From Terebella lapidaria (taxonomy: Eukaryota > Annelida > Polychaeta > Terebellida > Terebellidae), in assembly GCA_949152475.1 (NCBI GenBank), contig OX424561.1, positions 2,976,001 to 3,040,000 of the forward strand: a stretch of DNA of 64,000 nt, written 5' to 3'. How positions within the stretch are numbered: the first letter of the stretch is position 1; each line of letters begins with the position of its first letter. Below the pieces are notes generated by a model. The model was not told where the DNA came from, made no database searches, and saw only the letters and a program-made list of their open reading frames with translations. Position numbers and translations under genes: made by a program. Shown in pieces: positions 38,680 to 49,390 of the stretch.

Positions 38680-41600
38680 CTGGAGGACATCACTAACAAG
38701 GATGATATCTAGCTCTCTAACATACACACAGCTTTTCTTATCAATTATGTGTGATGCACTACAGAGTCAGGCAAAAACAAGTAGTATTGAAGATTTTCTA
38801 TACCAATATAGTCCACTCAGGCCAGACGAAGCCAAAAATTCCCCTGGCGGTCACACTGAGGAATTACATTTTTATGAAGGAACATCCGCCATCACTTTGG
38901 AGATACTTCCAACTCTCAGTCTCACAACCAGGATCGACACTGTTCAAATTTTCGCATCCGTTTTGGCCTGAGTGGAGTGTCTTGGTATAGAAAAGCTTTG
39001 GTAACACTTACTTTTGTCACCGTGGGCATGTTTACGGTTTCCATGGTGATGTGCTCCATGACAATGATGTTTGTGGTGATCAGGCTGGTCAAAAGGTATT
39101 TCTCAAATATCACATACAAGGAACACTGGAATTTACTCAGTTTTGTAATACATGTACAGGCATGCTGATAACACTACATCTAAGAATATGTTTGTGTAAT
39201 GCTTGACTCTGTGTTTAGAGGACATCTGCATCAGAACATGTACAATAGGTACATTGCATTTTGCAACAGCACCATAATTTCAGTTGTCAGAACACATTCT
39301 ATTTCAGTTAGATCCTGTACATACAGCACAAAAGCAGCAGACTCTATGTCAGACACAGGGAAAAACATCAAATAACTCTTTGAAGAATCATACCAGATAT
39401 TTATTGTCAATGTCAGATATTTCACTATGAGATCACTATGATATTATTTCACTTGTTATCAATCCACACCAGCAAAAACAAACCAAAACACATGTAAGTA
39501 CCCAATTTCTTGTGACACCACACTGAAGATTTTACAAATGATTCAAGTCTCATACACAATGACTTGTGGGCTGTTGACATCTGTTTCCATGACTACCACC
39601 TGTGACCCCGGGTCACGAGCTTTCTGTCCAACTAGTTTGACAGTTTTGAGAAGTGACCTTGCCCCTGACCTTGTGTGTCTCTGTCTTGCCATGACCACTC
39701 TATTGCTGACACTACCGACGTTCTCAGAGAGACGAGGAACTGTGTCGGCTCCCTCGACAGTTACAGTCTCCCCTGCTTGCACAGGGCTCTGAGCATCAAC
39801 AAACGTTCTGTGAACAGTGTATGGGCTGCTGGTCACGAAGATATCATCACCTGATGTTCTGACTCCCTCCACTCCAGTCACAGGGACGGGGCCACCGTCA
39901 TCCATGTGCTCCTCACTAACACTCTCACACCTCTGCAAGGTGCCGTCCTGTGTGATAACATACTGTCCAAGAAGTTCTGTCCCACTGTCGCCAACAGTTC
40001 CGCTAATGTCCACCTGAGATTGATCGCCTCCACCTTCAGTCACGCTTGAGTCATTGGCCTCGACCTTCAAGTCGTCCTGTGAGCTGACGAGACCCTCGCT
40101 CATCTCCCCGGAGACGTTGTAGTCCTTGCGCTGCCAGCGATGTCGCATGGCATAGATGATGCGCTGGAGCCAGCGTTTGTTGATGGGTTTGTGGCGAGCG
40201 CCGGGGAGATGCTGACTCCGGCTCTCAAGGGCAGAGAGGATCTCCTCCGGGGTGGAAGAGTCTTTGAGGGAGATGATGAGATCACGAAGCTCCTGATCAA
40301 TGCGCCCCTGGTCGGGGCCTGGTGGGTGCCAGAGTACCTCGTCCTCTAGAGGCACGTGCTGACCTTTGACTTGAATGTGCCATGTCGAAACATCGCTCAG
40401 GAACATCTTCATCACAACCAGGACTGAGCAGTTGTGGCGGTCTTGTTTGTGTGCCGTTCCATTACATCCTGAAAAGTGGACATAATTATCACCATTCATG
40501 CAAGATAACATTGGCATAAATGATAATTGAAAATGATTGGTGACTATGTTTACATGTGTCAGTTAGTAATAACAAAATTATTTCTTTGGATTCATGTAAC
40601 CACATTTTCAACCCCTTTCTCACCTGCCACACATTTGCCGTAGCCACCGCAGCTTCTGCGACAGTTGCCGTGTCCGGGACACCACATGTACCAGCAGACA
40701 ACGGTCTCGTCGCGTGCTTCCTTTCGAAGGATTTTCTCCAACTGCTGCTTCCCACCAGGCGTCAGCACAAAGTGGTCGTCGAACCGGTTCCTTTTGAGCA
40801 AGTGGCTCCCTCTTGTCCAGCTCCCGCGGTCCACAGCCTCTGCATCTCTCTCCATCGTCACCAGGTGGCGCTTGACCTGCCGCTTGCCCTTGTTCATGTA
40901 GAGACCGAGCAGTAGCGGGTGATTGGCTAGAAACAGTCGCACATCTGGTCCGGGGCTCACGGTGTAGATATCAGCGTTCTCTATGGAGCTCCTCCTTTGC
41001 TTGGCTCTGAGAATACCACTATCATCTGTACCCGAACACTTCCGTTTTTGTGATTCACTAGTTTCCATAGCAATGCCGTCATCTTCAAACTCATAGATGT
41101 CTGATTCTTGGGTTGTCGTTAATTCTCGACCATCCACCGAGTTGACACTTGCACCCTCCTCAATCACTTTCTCCACAACATTTATTGTAATCTCCTCTGA
41201 AAATTCTTCTCTATCTTTGGCAATTTCCACTTCAACAACCTTGGCATTAATATCTGCATTATTTTTTGCTCCCTCAGGTGTGATAACTATTGGACTTTGT
41301 TTCTTCTTTCCCTTGCGTATGCACTTTCCAAGCTGTAGGGAAGACGTCTCCATAGCTGGTCTTTCCATCGCTAGAGCAGAGGTGAGTTCACCGCTATTAG
41401 TATCAGATCTATCCAGACTTGCAGCACTTGTCTCCTCCATCTGTGCACTTTGACACAAGACAGCACAGACACCAGCCTCCACAGTGGTCTCTCCAGTTGC
41501 CCTGTCCACTGGACCATCACCTGTCAAGTTCCTAGTCTCCTTGGGCCCCCTTATCACCTGGCTATGTGTGGAAGTTTCCCCGTTCTGGTTGTGGCAGGCA

Positions 41601-44600
41601 TGCTCCACATGTTCTGGGAGAAAGCGGTCCCAGAAGGAAAGATTGCACATGTCGGAGGCGTCCTGTGAGTGCTGTTGGTGGTCGGAGGGAGTCACTGTCT
41701 GTTGCGGGATGCTGGTGCCTGGCTTGTTAGGAGTGGTTACCATGGTGACAGGCCGCAGTAGAGAGCGTGGGTGGGAGGGATGTCTGACTGTGGACTTCAT
41801 CACCTACGTACAGCAGAGATAGCACACATCAATGGCACTTCACCAAGAGGGCACTGGTGTATTATGACAATAATTTACTCCAAAAACAAGAAACATTATA
41901 TCATTATTATGCACCATCTCTACTGTAAAGTAGGCAATGAAGCTCCACAGATTAACATCAGACACAACACAAAACATCTCTGCACCTTGGACAATCCACA
42001 AGGACACATGACAAACCTGATACAAGTACAACAAATCTGCGTCAAATTCCAATGCATTGATGAGCTCAACTGTTTGTGCTGCCCCCTGGTGTTAGCTGAC
42101 CTGTTTGTGCTGCCCCCTGGTGCTTGCCAACCTGTTTGTGCTGCCCCCTGGTGTTTGCCGACCTGTTTGTCCTGCCCCCTGGTGCTTGCCCACCTGTTTG
42201 TGCTGCCCCCTGGTGTTTGCCCACCTGTTTGTGCTGCCCCTGGTGTTTGCCCACCTGTTTGTGCTGCCCCTGGTGTTTGCCTACCTGTTTGTGCTGCCCC
42301 CTGGTGTTCGCCCAACTGTTTGTGCTGCCCCCTGGTGCTTGCTGACCTGTTTGTGCTGCCCCCTGGTGTTTGCCCACCTGTTTTTGCTGCCCCCTGGTGT
42401 TTTCCGACCTGTTTGTCCTGCCCCCTGGTACTTGCCCACCTGTTTGTGCTGCTCCCTGGTGTTTGCTGACCTGTTTGTGCTGCCACCTGGTGCTTGCCCA
42501 CCTGTTTGTGCTGCCCCTGGTGTTTGCTCATCTGTTTGTGCTGCCCCCTGGTGCTTGCCCTCCTGCTTGTGCTGTCTTCTGGTGTTTGCCCACCTGTTTG
42601 TGCTGCCCCCTGGTGCTTGCCCACCTGTTTGTGCTGCCCCCTGGTGCTTGCCCACCTGTTTGTGCTGCTCCCTGGTGTTTGCTGACCTGTTTGTGCTGCC
42701 CCATGGTGCTTGCCGACCTGTTTGTGCTGCCCCTGGTGTTTGCCCACCTGTTTGTGCTGCCCCCTGGTGTTTGCCGACCTGTTTTGTGCTGCCCCTGGTG
42801 TTTGCCGACCTGTTTGTGCTGCCCCTGGTGTTTGCCGACCTGTTTGTGCTGCCCCTGGTGTTTGCCGACCTGTTTGTGCTGCCCCTGGTGTTTGCCGACC
42901 TGTTTGTGCTGCCCCATGGTGCTTGCCGACCTGTTTGTGCTGCCCCTGGTGTTTGCCGACCTGTTTGTGCTGCCCCATGGTGTTTGCCGACCTGTTTGTG
43001 CTGCCCCTGGTGTTTGCCGACCTGTTTGTGTTGCCCCATGGTGCTTGCCGACCTGTTTGTGCTGCCCCATGGTGCTTGCCGACCTGTTTTGTGCTGCCCC
43101 TGGTGTTTGCCGACCTGTTTGTGCTGCTCCTGGTGTTTGCCGACCTGTTTGTGCTGCCCCATGGTGCTTGCCGACCTGTTTTGTGCTGCCCCTGGTGTTT
43201 GCCGACCTGTTTGTGCTGCCCCATGGTGCTTGCCGACCTGTTTTGTGCTGCCCCTGGTGTTTGCCGACCTGTTTGTGCTGCCCCATGGTGCTTGCCGACC
43301 TGTTTGTGCTGCCCCTGGTGTTTGCTCCACTGTTTGTGCTGCCCCCTGGTGTTTGCCGACCTGTTTGTGCTGCCCCATGGTGCTTGCCGACCTGTTTGTG
43401 CTGCCCCTGGTGTTTGCCGACCTGTTTGTGCTGCCCCATGGTGCTTGCCGACCTGCTTGTGCTGCCCCATGGTGCTTGCCGACCTGTTTTGTGCTGCCCC
43501 TGGTGTTTGCCGACCTGTTTGTGCTGCCCCTGGTGTTTGCCGACCTGTTTGTGCTGCCCCTGGTGTTTGCCGACCTGTTTGTGCTGCCCCTGGTGTTTGC
43601 CGACCTGTTTGTGCTGCCCCATGGTGCTTGCCGACCTGTTTGTGCTGCCCCATGGTGCTTGCCCACCTCTTTGTGCTGCCCCTGGTGCTTGCCCACATGT
43701 TTGTGCTGCCCCCTGGTGCTTGCCCACCTGTGTGTGCTGCCCCTGGTGTTTGCCAACCTGTTTGTGCTGCCCCCTGGTGCTTGCCCACCTGTTTGTGCTG
43801 CCCCTGGTGCTTGCCCACCTGTTTGTGCTGCCCCTGGTGCTTGCCCACCTGTTTGTGCTGCCCCCTGGTGTTTGCTGACCTGTTTGTGCTGCCACCTGGT
43901 GCTTGCCCACCTGTTTGTGCTGCCCCTGGTGTTTGCCCACCTGTTTGTGCTGCCGACTGGTGCTTGCCCACCTGTTTGTGTCGCCCCCTGGTGCTCTGGT
44001 GTATGCCCACCTGTTTGTGCTGCCCCCTGGTGCTTGCCCACCTGTTTGTGCTGCCCCTGGTGCTTGCCCACCTGTTTGTGCTGCCCCCTGGTGCTTGCCC
44101 ACCTGTTTGTGCTGCCCCATGGTGCTGGGGTTTTTTGCCCACCTGTTTGTGCTGCCCCTGGTGCTTGCCCACCTGTTTGTGCTGCCCGCTGGTGTTTGCC
44201 GACCTGTTTGTGCTGCCCCTGGTGTTTGCCCACCTGTTTGTGCTGCCCCCTAGTGTTTGCCCACCTGTTTGTGCAGCCCCCTGGTGCTTGCCCACCTGTT
44301 TGTGCTGCCCCCTAGTGTTTGCCCACCTGTTTGTGCTGCCCCTGGTGCCTGCCCACCTGTTTGTGCTGCCCCCTAGTGTTTGCCCACCTGTTTGTGCTGC
44401 CCCCTGGTGCCCGCCCACCTGTTTGTGCTGCCCCCTAGTGTTTGCCCACCTGTTTGTGCTACCCCTGGTACTTGCCCACCTGTTTGTCCTGCCCCCTAGT
44501 GTTTGCCCACCTGTTTGTGCTGCCCCCTAGTGTTTGCCAACCTGTTTGTGCTGCCCCCTGGTGCTGCCCACTTGTGTGTGCTGCCCCTGGTGTTTGCCAA

Positions 44601-47523
44601 CCTGTTTGTGCTGCCCCCTGGTGTTTGCCGACCTGTTTGTCCTGCCCCCTGGTGTTTGCCGACCTGTTTGTCCTGCCCCCTGGTGCTTGCCCACCTGTTT
44701 GTGCTGCCCCCTGGTGCTTGCCCACCTGTTTGTGCTGCCCCCTGGTGCTGCCCACTTGTGTGTGCTGCCCCCTGGTGTTTGCCCACCTGCTTGTGCCTCT
44801 CCCCGGTTGTTTGCCCACCTGTTTGTGCTGCCCCCTGGTGTTTGCCGACCTGTTTGTCCTGCCCCCTGGTGCTTGCCCACCTGTTTGTGCTGCCCCCTGG
44901 TGTTTGCCCACCTGCTTGTGCCTCTCCCCGGTTGTTTGCCCACCTGTTTGTGCTGCCCCCTGGTGTTTGTCCACCTGTTTGTGCTGCCCCCTGGTGCTTG
45001 CCCACCTGTTTGTGCTGCCCCCTAGTGCTTGCCCACCTGTTTGTGCTGCCCCCTGGTGTTTGCCGACCTGTTTGTGCTGCCCCCTAGTGTTTGCCCACCT
45101 GTTCGTGCTGCCCCCTGGTGCTTGCCCACCTGTTTGTGCTGCCACGTGGTGCTTGCCCTCCTGCTTGTGCTGCCCCCTGGTGTAGGCCCACCTGTTCGTG
45201 CTGCCCCCTGGTGCTTGCCCACCTGTTTGTGCTGCCCCCTGGTGCTTGCCCTCCTGCTTGTGCTGCCCCCTGGTGTTGGCCCACCTGTTTGTGCTGCCCC
45301 CTAGTGTTTGCCCACCTGTTTGTGCTGCCCCCTTGTGCTTGCCCACCTGTTTGTGCTGCCCCCTGGTGTGGATTCCCTGCTGTTGTAGGACGCTGTGAGT
45401 TGCTGCCGCATCAGAACGGCGATCTTGTAGCAGCTCCAGAGCATGAGGTAGACTGGGCATGATGATCTCCAGACATTCCTGTCAAAAAACACATTCTGTA
45501 CACATTTCCAACTTGAATACCCTGGAAGTACTGGTTTAGGTTTTTATATACAAATACACCCTCATACCTGAGATGCCTTCTTGCTCCCTGGCAGGTTTAC
45601 TATCAAACAATTCTTTCTGATTCCACAAACAGGCCTGAAAATATCGATATTGACTATATATTGAATTCATGACTATGTTGCAGTGAATAATGTAAGGAGT
45701 GGCAATTTTCATAAACATACCCTCAAGTTGATGCCAACTAATGGAACGAACAATAAATTGTACCTATTTTGGACTTTTGTTCAAAATTATTGCAGATGAA
45801 TAAAATACCTGGAGAGCATAGCGAATGGTGTGATGTCCAGTGATCCTTTCAGCATGGCGAGGGTCATTCCTGGTGCCTCCTTCTCAATCACCAGTCGAGT
45901 GGCCTGCAGGAGTAATAAACTATCAAACCATCCTCAACTCCAATAACCAGTGATCAGCATGACTGACAAATCAACATAGTGAATTTTATTACAGTACTAG
46001 TAGTACGAGTAGTGTTTAATTGCTTGAACTTGTTTTAAATATGTTGGATATACGACAACCAAACAATACCTCCGGGGTGACATCACGGGGTGAGAACCCA
46101 GTGCCTCCAGTCGTCAGGATCAGATCCAGGCCGCTGTAGCACCATTCTATCAGCTTGTCCTGTAGTGAATATCGGCAGTGTGAGACACTTTGATAGCTCT
46201 ACAATTAGCATGTCAACACAGATTGAACAAGCAAACATTATTAGAATAATCTGAACGATTGTTTTATGTGCATGTTATTGTATACCTTGATTTGATCCAA
46301 CTCATCTGGGATAATATCCTTAACTTTCACGAAAGCCTTGAGGCTGGGGATAAAATCATATCTTGCAATATTATACAACCATGATGCACATGTCACGTGT
46401 CAGCAATGTCACAATTTCTAAAGCACAGAACTTAACTGAACTGGACTGAAAATCACCTGATATATTTCAATCATAACTGTTAACTAGCAAGTTATCAACT
46501 GAGAGTGAGAATAGTGAGTTGATAAAGTACTAGTATGCGGCATACATTAGAAAATTAATCCAAAAATTGTGTACAGTTTCAATTCAATGGGAAACATGAC
46601 AAAATACTTACTGTTGACCAGAGTCCACTATTTCCTTCAAGTTGTCACCACTCGAATCATGGGCCTGCCCTTGGGAACATCTGTCACTCACTGCCAAAAT
46701 ACAGAAACCATGCATGATCAAATTTTTCAAATATAATCATGGGTACATGACAAGTGAATCAGTCATATAAAAGGCTTATCAATCAAGGTGATCTTAGGTT
46801 ACTACAAGGTTGTCTGAATCATGTCAGTTTGAAGGCGAACTGCTACTTTACACGCTCAAGTGAAGGATAAATATCAACTTCTGTCATTGAATAATTGTTC
46901 AGGCATCGACAGTATACATGGTATAGTTCATATGTTACTGCCTGAACAATTATTTGATAAAAGAAGTTGATACCTATCCTTCATTCGAGCATGTAAACTT
47001 GTGGTGTGCACTTCAAACTGACATGAACCAGTTGTGTTGATCCCCCAACTCCAAGGTCACCAAAAGAGCCACCATGCATAAAATGACTTCCTATACAGGG
47101 CGGTGTATACTTTATGATAGGCCTACAATCCTGAGCTCTGAGAGTGTTTTGTCTGCACAGGGCAATTTACCCAACTTCATGTCGAACATTTCCTTGATAC
47201 GAACCAGATAGGTCCGTGAGATCAAGTTCACAATCACAACAAGATCAAACTCCACATGGGACAAACGACATAAATGAATGTCGCATGCCTCTCAACCATT
47301 GGTCTTTTTGGCTATCCATAACAGGTGTGGGCGATAATAGAAGGACATTATCAATAATATCCTTGAATCGAATACTATCGTCATTCTACAACAAAGAGGT
47401 GGTGCATTACAATAAACCGATATTTAACACATAAAATGTTACCAATTTAAATCGTAATAGATTGATACCAGTTAATATTCCGACTTTGATGGGATCGGCA
47501 TTGTTTGCCGAACTTGCGGCCAT
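35920..47523 (-). CDS. GPHN: gephyrin (molybdenum cofactor synthesis and receptor scaffold)
   Basis: Gephyrin joins a MogA-like G domain (adenylates molybdopterin) to a MoeA-like E domain (inserts molybdate). In animals it also clusters inhibitory glycine and GABA-A receptors. I place 17 coding exons whose phases agree within each block. G block: 47469-47523, 46612-46690, 46286-46343, 46070-46159, 45809-45903, 45568-45634, 45347-45478. E block: 38548-38679, 38345-38437, 38132-38187, 37805-37983, 37525-37678, 37170-37291, 36821-36908, 36660-36733, 36358-36526, 35920-36150. Together they give about 624 residues, against about 736 in human. The phase at the junction of the blocks does not match directly, so at least one linker exon, or a different donor, is missing from this model. 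Residue order and identity follow gephyrin throughout. Confidence 0.93.
37773..37804 (-). repeat. GT repeat plus 14-bp G-run forming a gephyrin 5' splice site
   Basis: On the minus strand the exon ending at 37805 is followed at once by seven GT dinucleotides, then GGGG-AA and a run of 14 G (plus-strand C at 37773-37786). The donor dinucleotide is the first unit of the repeat. Confidence 0.75.
38793..38996. mobile_element. MITE in the gephyrin intron
   Basis: CTATACCAATATAGTCCACT (from 38799) and the reverse complement of GTGGAGTGTCTTGGTATAG (ending 38990) form terminal inverted repeats of about 26 bp with few mismatches. TTTTC/GAAAA extends them on both sides. The element is about 200 bp and noncoding. 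Confidence 0.65.
38997..39542 (-). other. 3' UTR of the nested gene and spacer
   Basis: Noncoding sequence between the stop of the nested minus-strand gene and the MITE. It contains that gene's likely poly(A) signal and no other gene I can support. Confidence 0.45.
39400..39405 (-). terminator. poly(A) signal AATAAA of the nested gene
   Basis: TTTATT on the plus strand, about 140 bp past the stop at 39543 in transcription direction. It supports an independent transcript end inside the gephyrin intron. Confidence 0.5.
39543..41800 (-). CDS. nested gene: Cys-rich putative zinc-binding nuclear protein, 700 aa
   Basis: Two exons, 40624-41800 and 40468-39543, join in phase (GCA G / GA TGT) across a 155-bp intron with a GTGAGA donor and a TTTTCAG acceptor. 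The N-terminal 300 residues are acidic, Thr/Ser-rich and look disordered. Then comes a folded-looking region ([40 protein letters not shown]) followed by a Cys cluster. Its spacing is C-x5-C-x3-C-x5-C-x3-C-x11-C, including CPGHGNC and CGGYGKC, and it spans the splice junction. After it come a W-H-I-Q-V-K-G-Q-H phrase and a basic helix ([18 protein letters not shown]). The pattern recalls DNA-binding zinc folds such as GCM/WRKY, FLYWCH or CARF types, but I cannot assign it. It lies wholly inside a gephyrin intron on the same strand. The exon-1 acceptor sits immediately before GTGATG, so a 5' UTR exon probably exists upstream. Confidence 0.75.
41806..42069. other. spacer between nested gene and minisatellite
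   Basis: AT-rich sequence with no coding signal. It would contain the upstream leader or intron of the nested gene on the minus strand. Confidence 0.4.
42070..45368. repeat. 31-bp minisatellite (30/31-bp units), about 107 copies
   Basis: The plus-strand unit is CTGTTTGTGCTGCCCCCTGG followed by TGCTTGCCCAC. The C-run is five in 31-bp units and four in 30-bp units. Variants include GTTTGCCGAC endings and a CCATGG form. The CCATGG/CCGAC forms cluster at about 42700-43650, while the classic form dominates both flanks. No reading frame of the unit contains a stop, which produces spurious frames of up to 800 codons on both strands. On the minus strand every intact unit holds AACAG then GTGGGC, a good 5' splice site match. 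The array touches gephyrin exon 7. Confidence 0.95.
45347..47523 (-). CDS. GPHN: gephyrin G-domain exons (1-7)
   Basis: The start is [18 protein letters not shown] at 47523-47469, ending one base into a codon at a GTATCA donor; it continues VSDRCSQG in the next exon, as gephyrin does. Exon 4 carries the molybdopterin-binding signature [15 protein letters not shown]. Exon 5 has [14 protein letters not shown], exon 6 [20 protein letters not shown], and exon 7 begins [17 protein letters not shown]. Exon 7 then reads on into the edge of the 31-bp minisatellite. The best donor, CAG then GTGGGC, lies inside its first unit, so the exon end at 45347 is inferred. Confidence 0.9.
46819..47026. mobile_element. 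foldback MITE in gephyrin intron 1
   Basis: TCATGTCAGTTTGAAG at the left pairs with CTTCAAACTGACATGA at the right. The arms continue inward through GAAGGATAAATATCAACTTC and GAAGTTGATACCTATCCTTC and then AATAATTGTTCAGGCA/TGCCTGAACAATTATT, so most of the element folds on itself. A partial third arm (TTCATATGTAACTGCCTGAA) lies at about 47635, upstream of gephyrin. Confidence 0.7.
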
Positions 47524-47699
47524 CTTGAATGCCTAACTATTACCACAATGCCGCGTGTTTTTTTTCTAGCACGAAAATTGAACCGCTCTTAGTCTGCAAT
47601 GCACGACCATGACGTCATAATAGATTGATATAGTTCATATGTAACTGCCTGAACAATTAGAACAGTTGATAACTAATAAAAGAGCTCATCAGCAACCTG

Positions 47700-48995
47700 A
47701 CAGCATACATACGAACCAAATATGGACCAACACGTAACATCCAAATTAGGGACAGTATTAAGGCGTGGTTCATTCTGGCCTACAATATGCCAACCTGATG
47801 GATGAAATAGCAAAACAAATTCAAAATGACAACTTAGGCAACATCAACACAAGAAATAATACGATCCCAGGCCTATGGATGGACGATATAGCGCTAATCC
47901 ACCACGACGAGACTGAGCTTCAAAATATGCTACACACAACACACGAAATAGCCCAAAGATACCACATCCAGTTTGGAACAGAAAAAAGTCAAATACTCAC
48001 CATAAACGCAACCAGCGAAAACCCAACCTTTACCCTTGGTGATCAAATACTCCAAAATACAAATACCTAGTAATCACCATGAACACAAAGAACAACCTCG
48101 AAGACCACATAAACAAAATAAAATCAAAGGTCGAAGCGACAATCCAAACAATATTTACACTTGCAACAAAACCAGAATTCCAAGGGCTAGAGATGGATAC
48201 GTTCTGGAAACTTTTTGAAACGACCATAAACCCAATACTAACATTTGGAGCGGAATCAAACATCCCGAACAAGTGGGAAATGACTCAGCTACAAAAAATC
48301 CATGAAAATATAATCAGAACAATAATACAAACACCAAAGTCCACACCAAGAGAAATCCTAGTGATAGAAACAGGACAAATCGACATTCGAACGCTCTACA
48401 ATAAAAAACAGATACTCCACTACTACAAAACCTTTAACCAACAAAAACCTAATGTAGACCCCCCCCCCCCCCCCCCTAAACTATAGATTAGCAAACAACG
48501 CCGATAACCACTGGACCAAACATGTCCTGAACGTCATGACAGAGACAAAAATAGACAAAGAACGTCTACTCAAAATGACCAAAACCCAGGCAAAAACTTA
48601 CGTAAATCTGATCACGGCCTACCAAAAATCCAAAGTCTATGACCTAATAACAAGGAAACATAACATAACAGCAGGCAAAAAAAAACCTGTATATGTTAAA
48701 ATTCCCCCGCAAAGTTTGCAGCAATATATTTCTTGTAAGATCAAGGATGCTACCAATAAAGACAAACTGCAAACAAATGTACCAAAACCTTGAGTGCAGA
48801 TGGTGCCAAACTAAAGAGGAAACCCAAGAACACATACTAACTAAATGCAAAGAATTCAAGCACATCACAAGGGAACTCCCATATGAAACATATTTTCAAG
48901 ACGATATGCTATCCCTAACCAGAACAAAAAACGTATTGGAAAAAACCTTACAAAAATTAAACTCACGTGACGCTCCTCCAAATGTTGGAAGTTGA
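47700..48995 (+). mobile_element. broken LINE, 3' half (reverse transcriptase C-terminal part)
   Basis: Translated pieces in three frames follow the order of a non-LTR retrotransposon. First is QYANLMDEIAKQI, then LWMDDIALIHHDETELQNML (the catalytic DD of reverse transcriptase). NTKNNLEDHINKIKSK and ILTFGAESNIPNKW follow, then a terminal CRWCQTKEETQEHILTKC zinc knuckle of the C-x2-C-x7-H-x4-C kind. Frames change near 48050, around the 18-C run at 48459-48476, and near 48780. Everything upstream of the DD region is missing. The clade is not resolved from these pieces. It is an old, dead copy 5' of gephyrin. Confidence 0.8.
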
Positions 48996-49390
48996 GCGAC
49001 CTGGCCGAACCAAGGAATCACCAAAAAAAGTCATTACATAACTATTAGTAATGCAACACAATACGACAGTAATACAACTTATATCGGTATGCTTCTATTT
49101 ATTTGCATGAAATGTCGGGAAATTATTCCCTGATCTCAAGATACATAGGCCTACGAGTATATGTGCAAAATTAACAATTATATCAAGCGTGATGACAAAT
49201 CTACTACAACAACAATGTTGAAGCCTGAAATATTTATTTGAAATATACTTCATTGAGCTCATCAGGAAAGGTATTCGTCCCGGCTCACATGACACGGAGA
49301 TGTAACATAATCTCTTTCAAGGCATGACGATGACGTAACAGTTATCTCAAAAGACGTTTAAATCATTGAAAGATACCACGTTCCCTCTCT
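48996..49390. other. spacer between the LINE and the 58-bp minisatellite
   Basis: May include the LINE 3' tail. No poly(A) tract, target duplication or gene is evident. Confidence 0.4.

Noticed and set aside
38680-38699. TTAG acceptor about 12 bp upstream of the chosen start of the first gephyrin E-domain exon
   Set aside because: It would put a TGA in frame at the exon start; the CAG ending at 38680 keeps the frame.
42070-45368. CRISPR array
   Set aside because: Units are contiguous tandem repeats without unique spacers, in a eukaryotic gene intron.
41920-45460. Very long frames (up to about 830 codons) on both strands, rich in Cys/Pro or Gln/Gly
   Set aside because: The 30/31-bp minisatellite has no stop in any frame, so all six frames stay open. 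Cys-Leu-Pro repeats and their antisense are not credible proteins.
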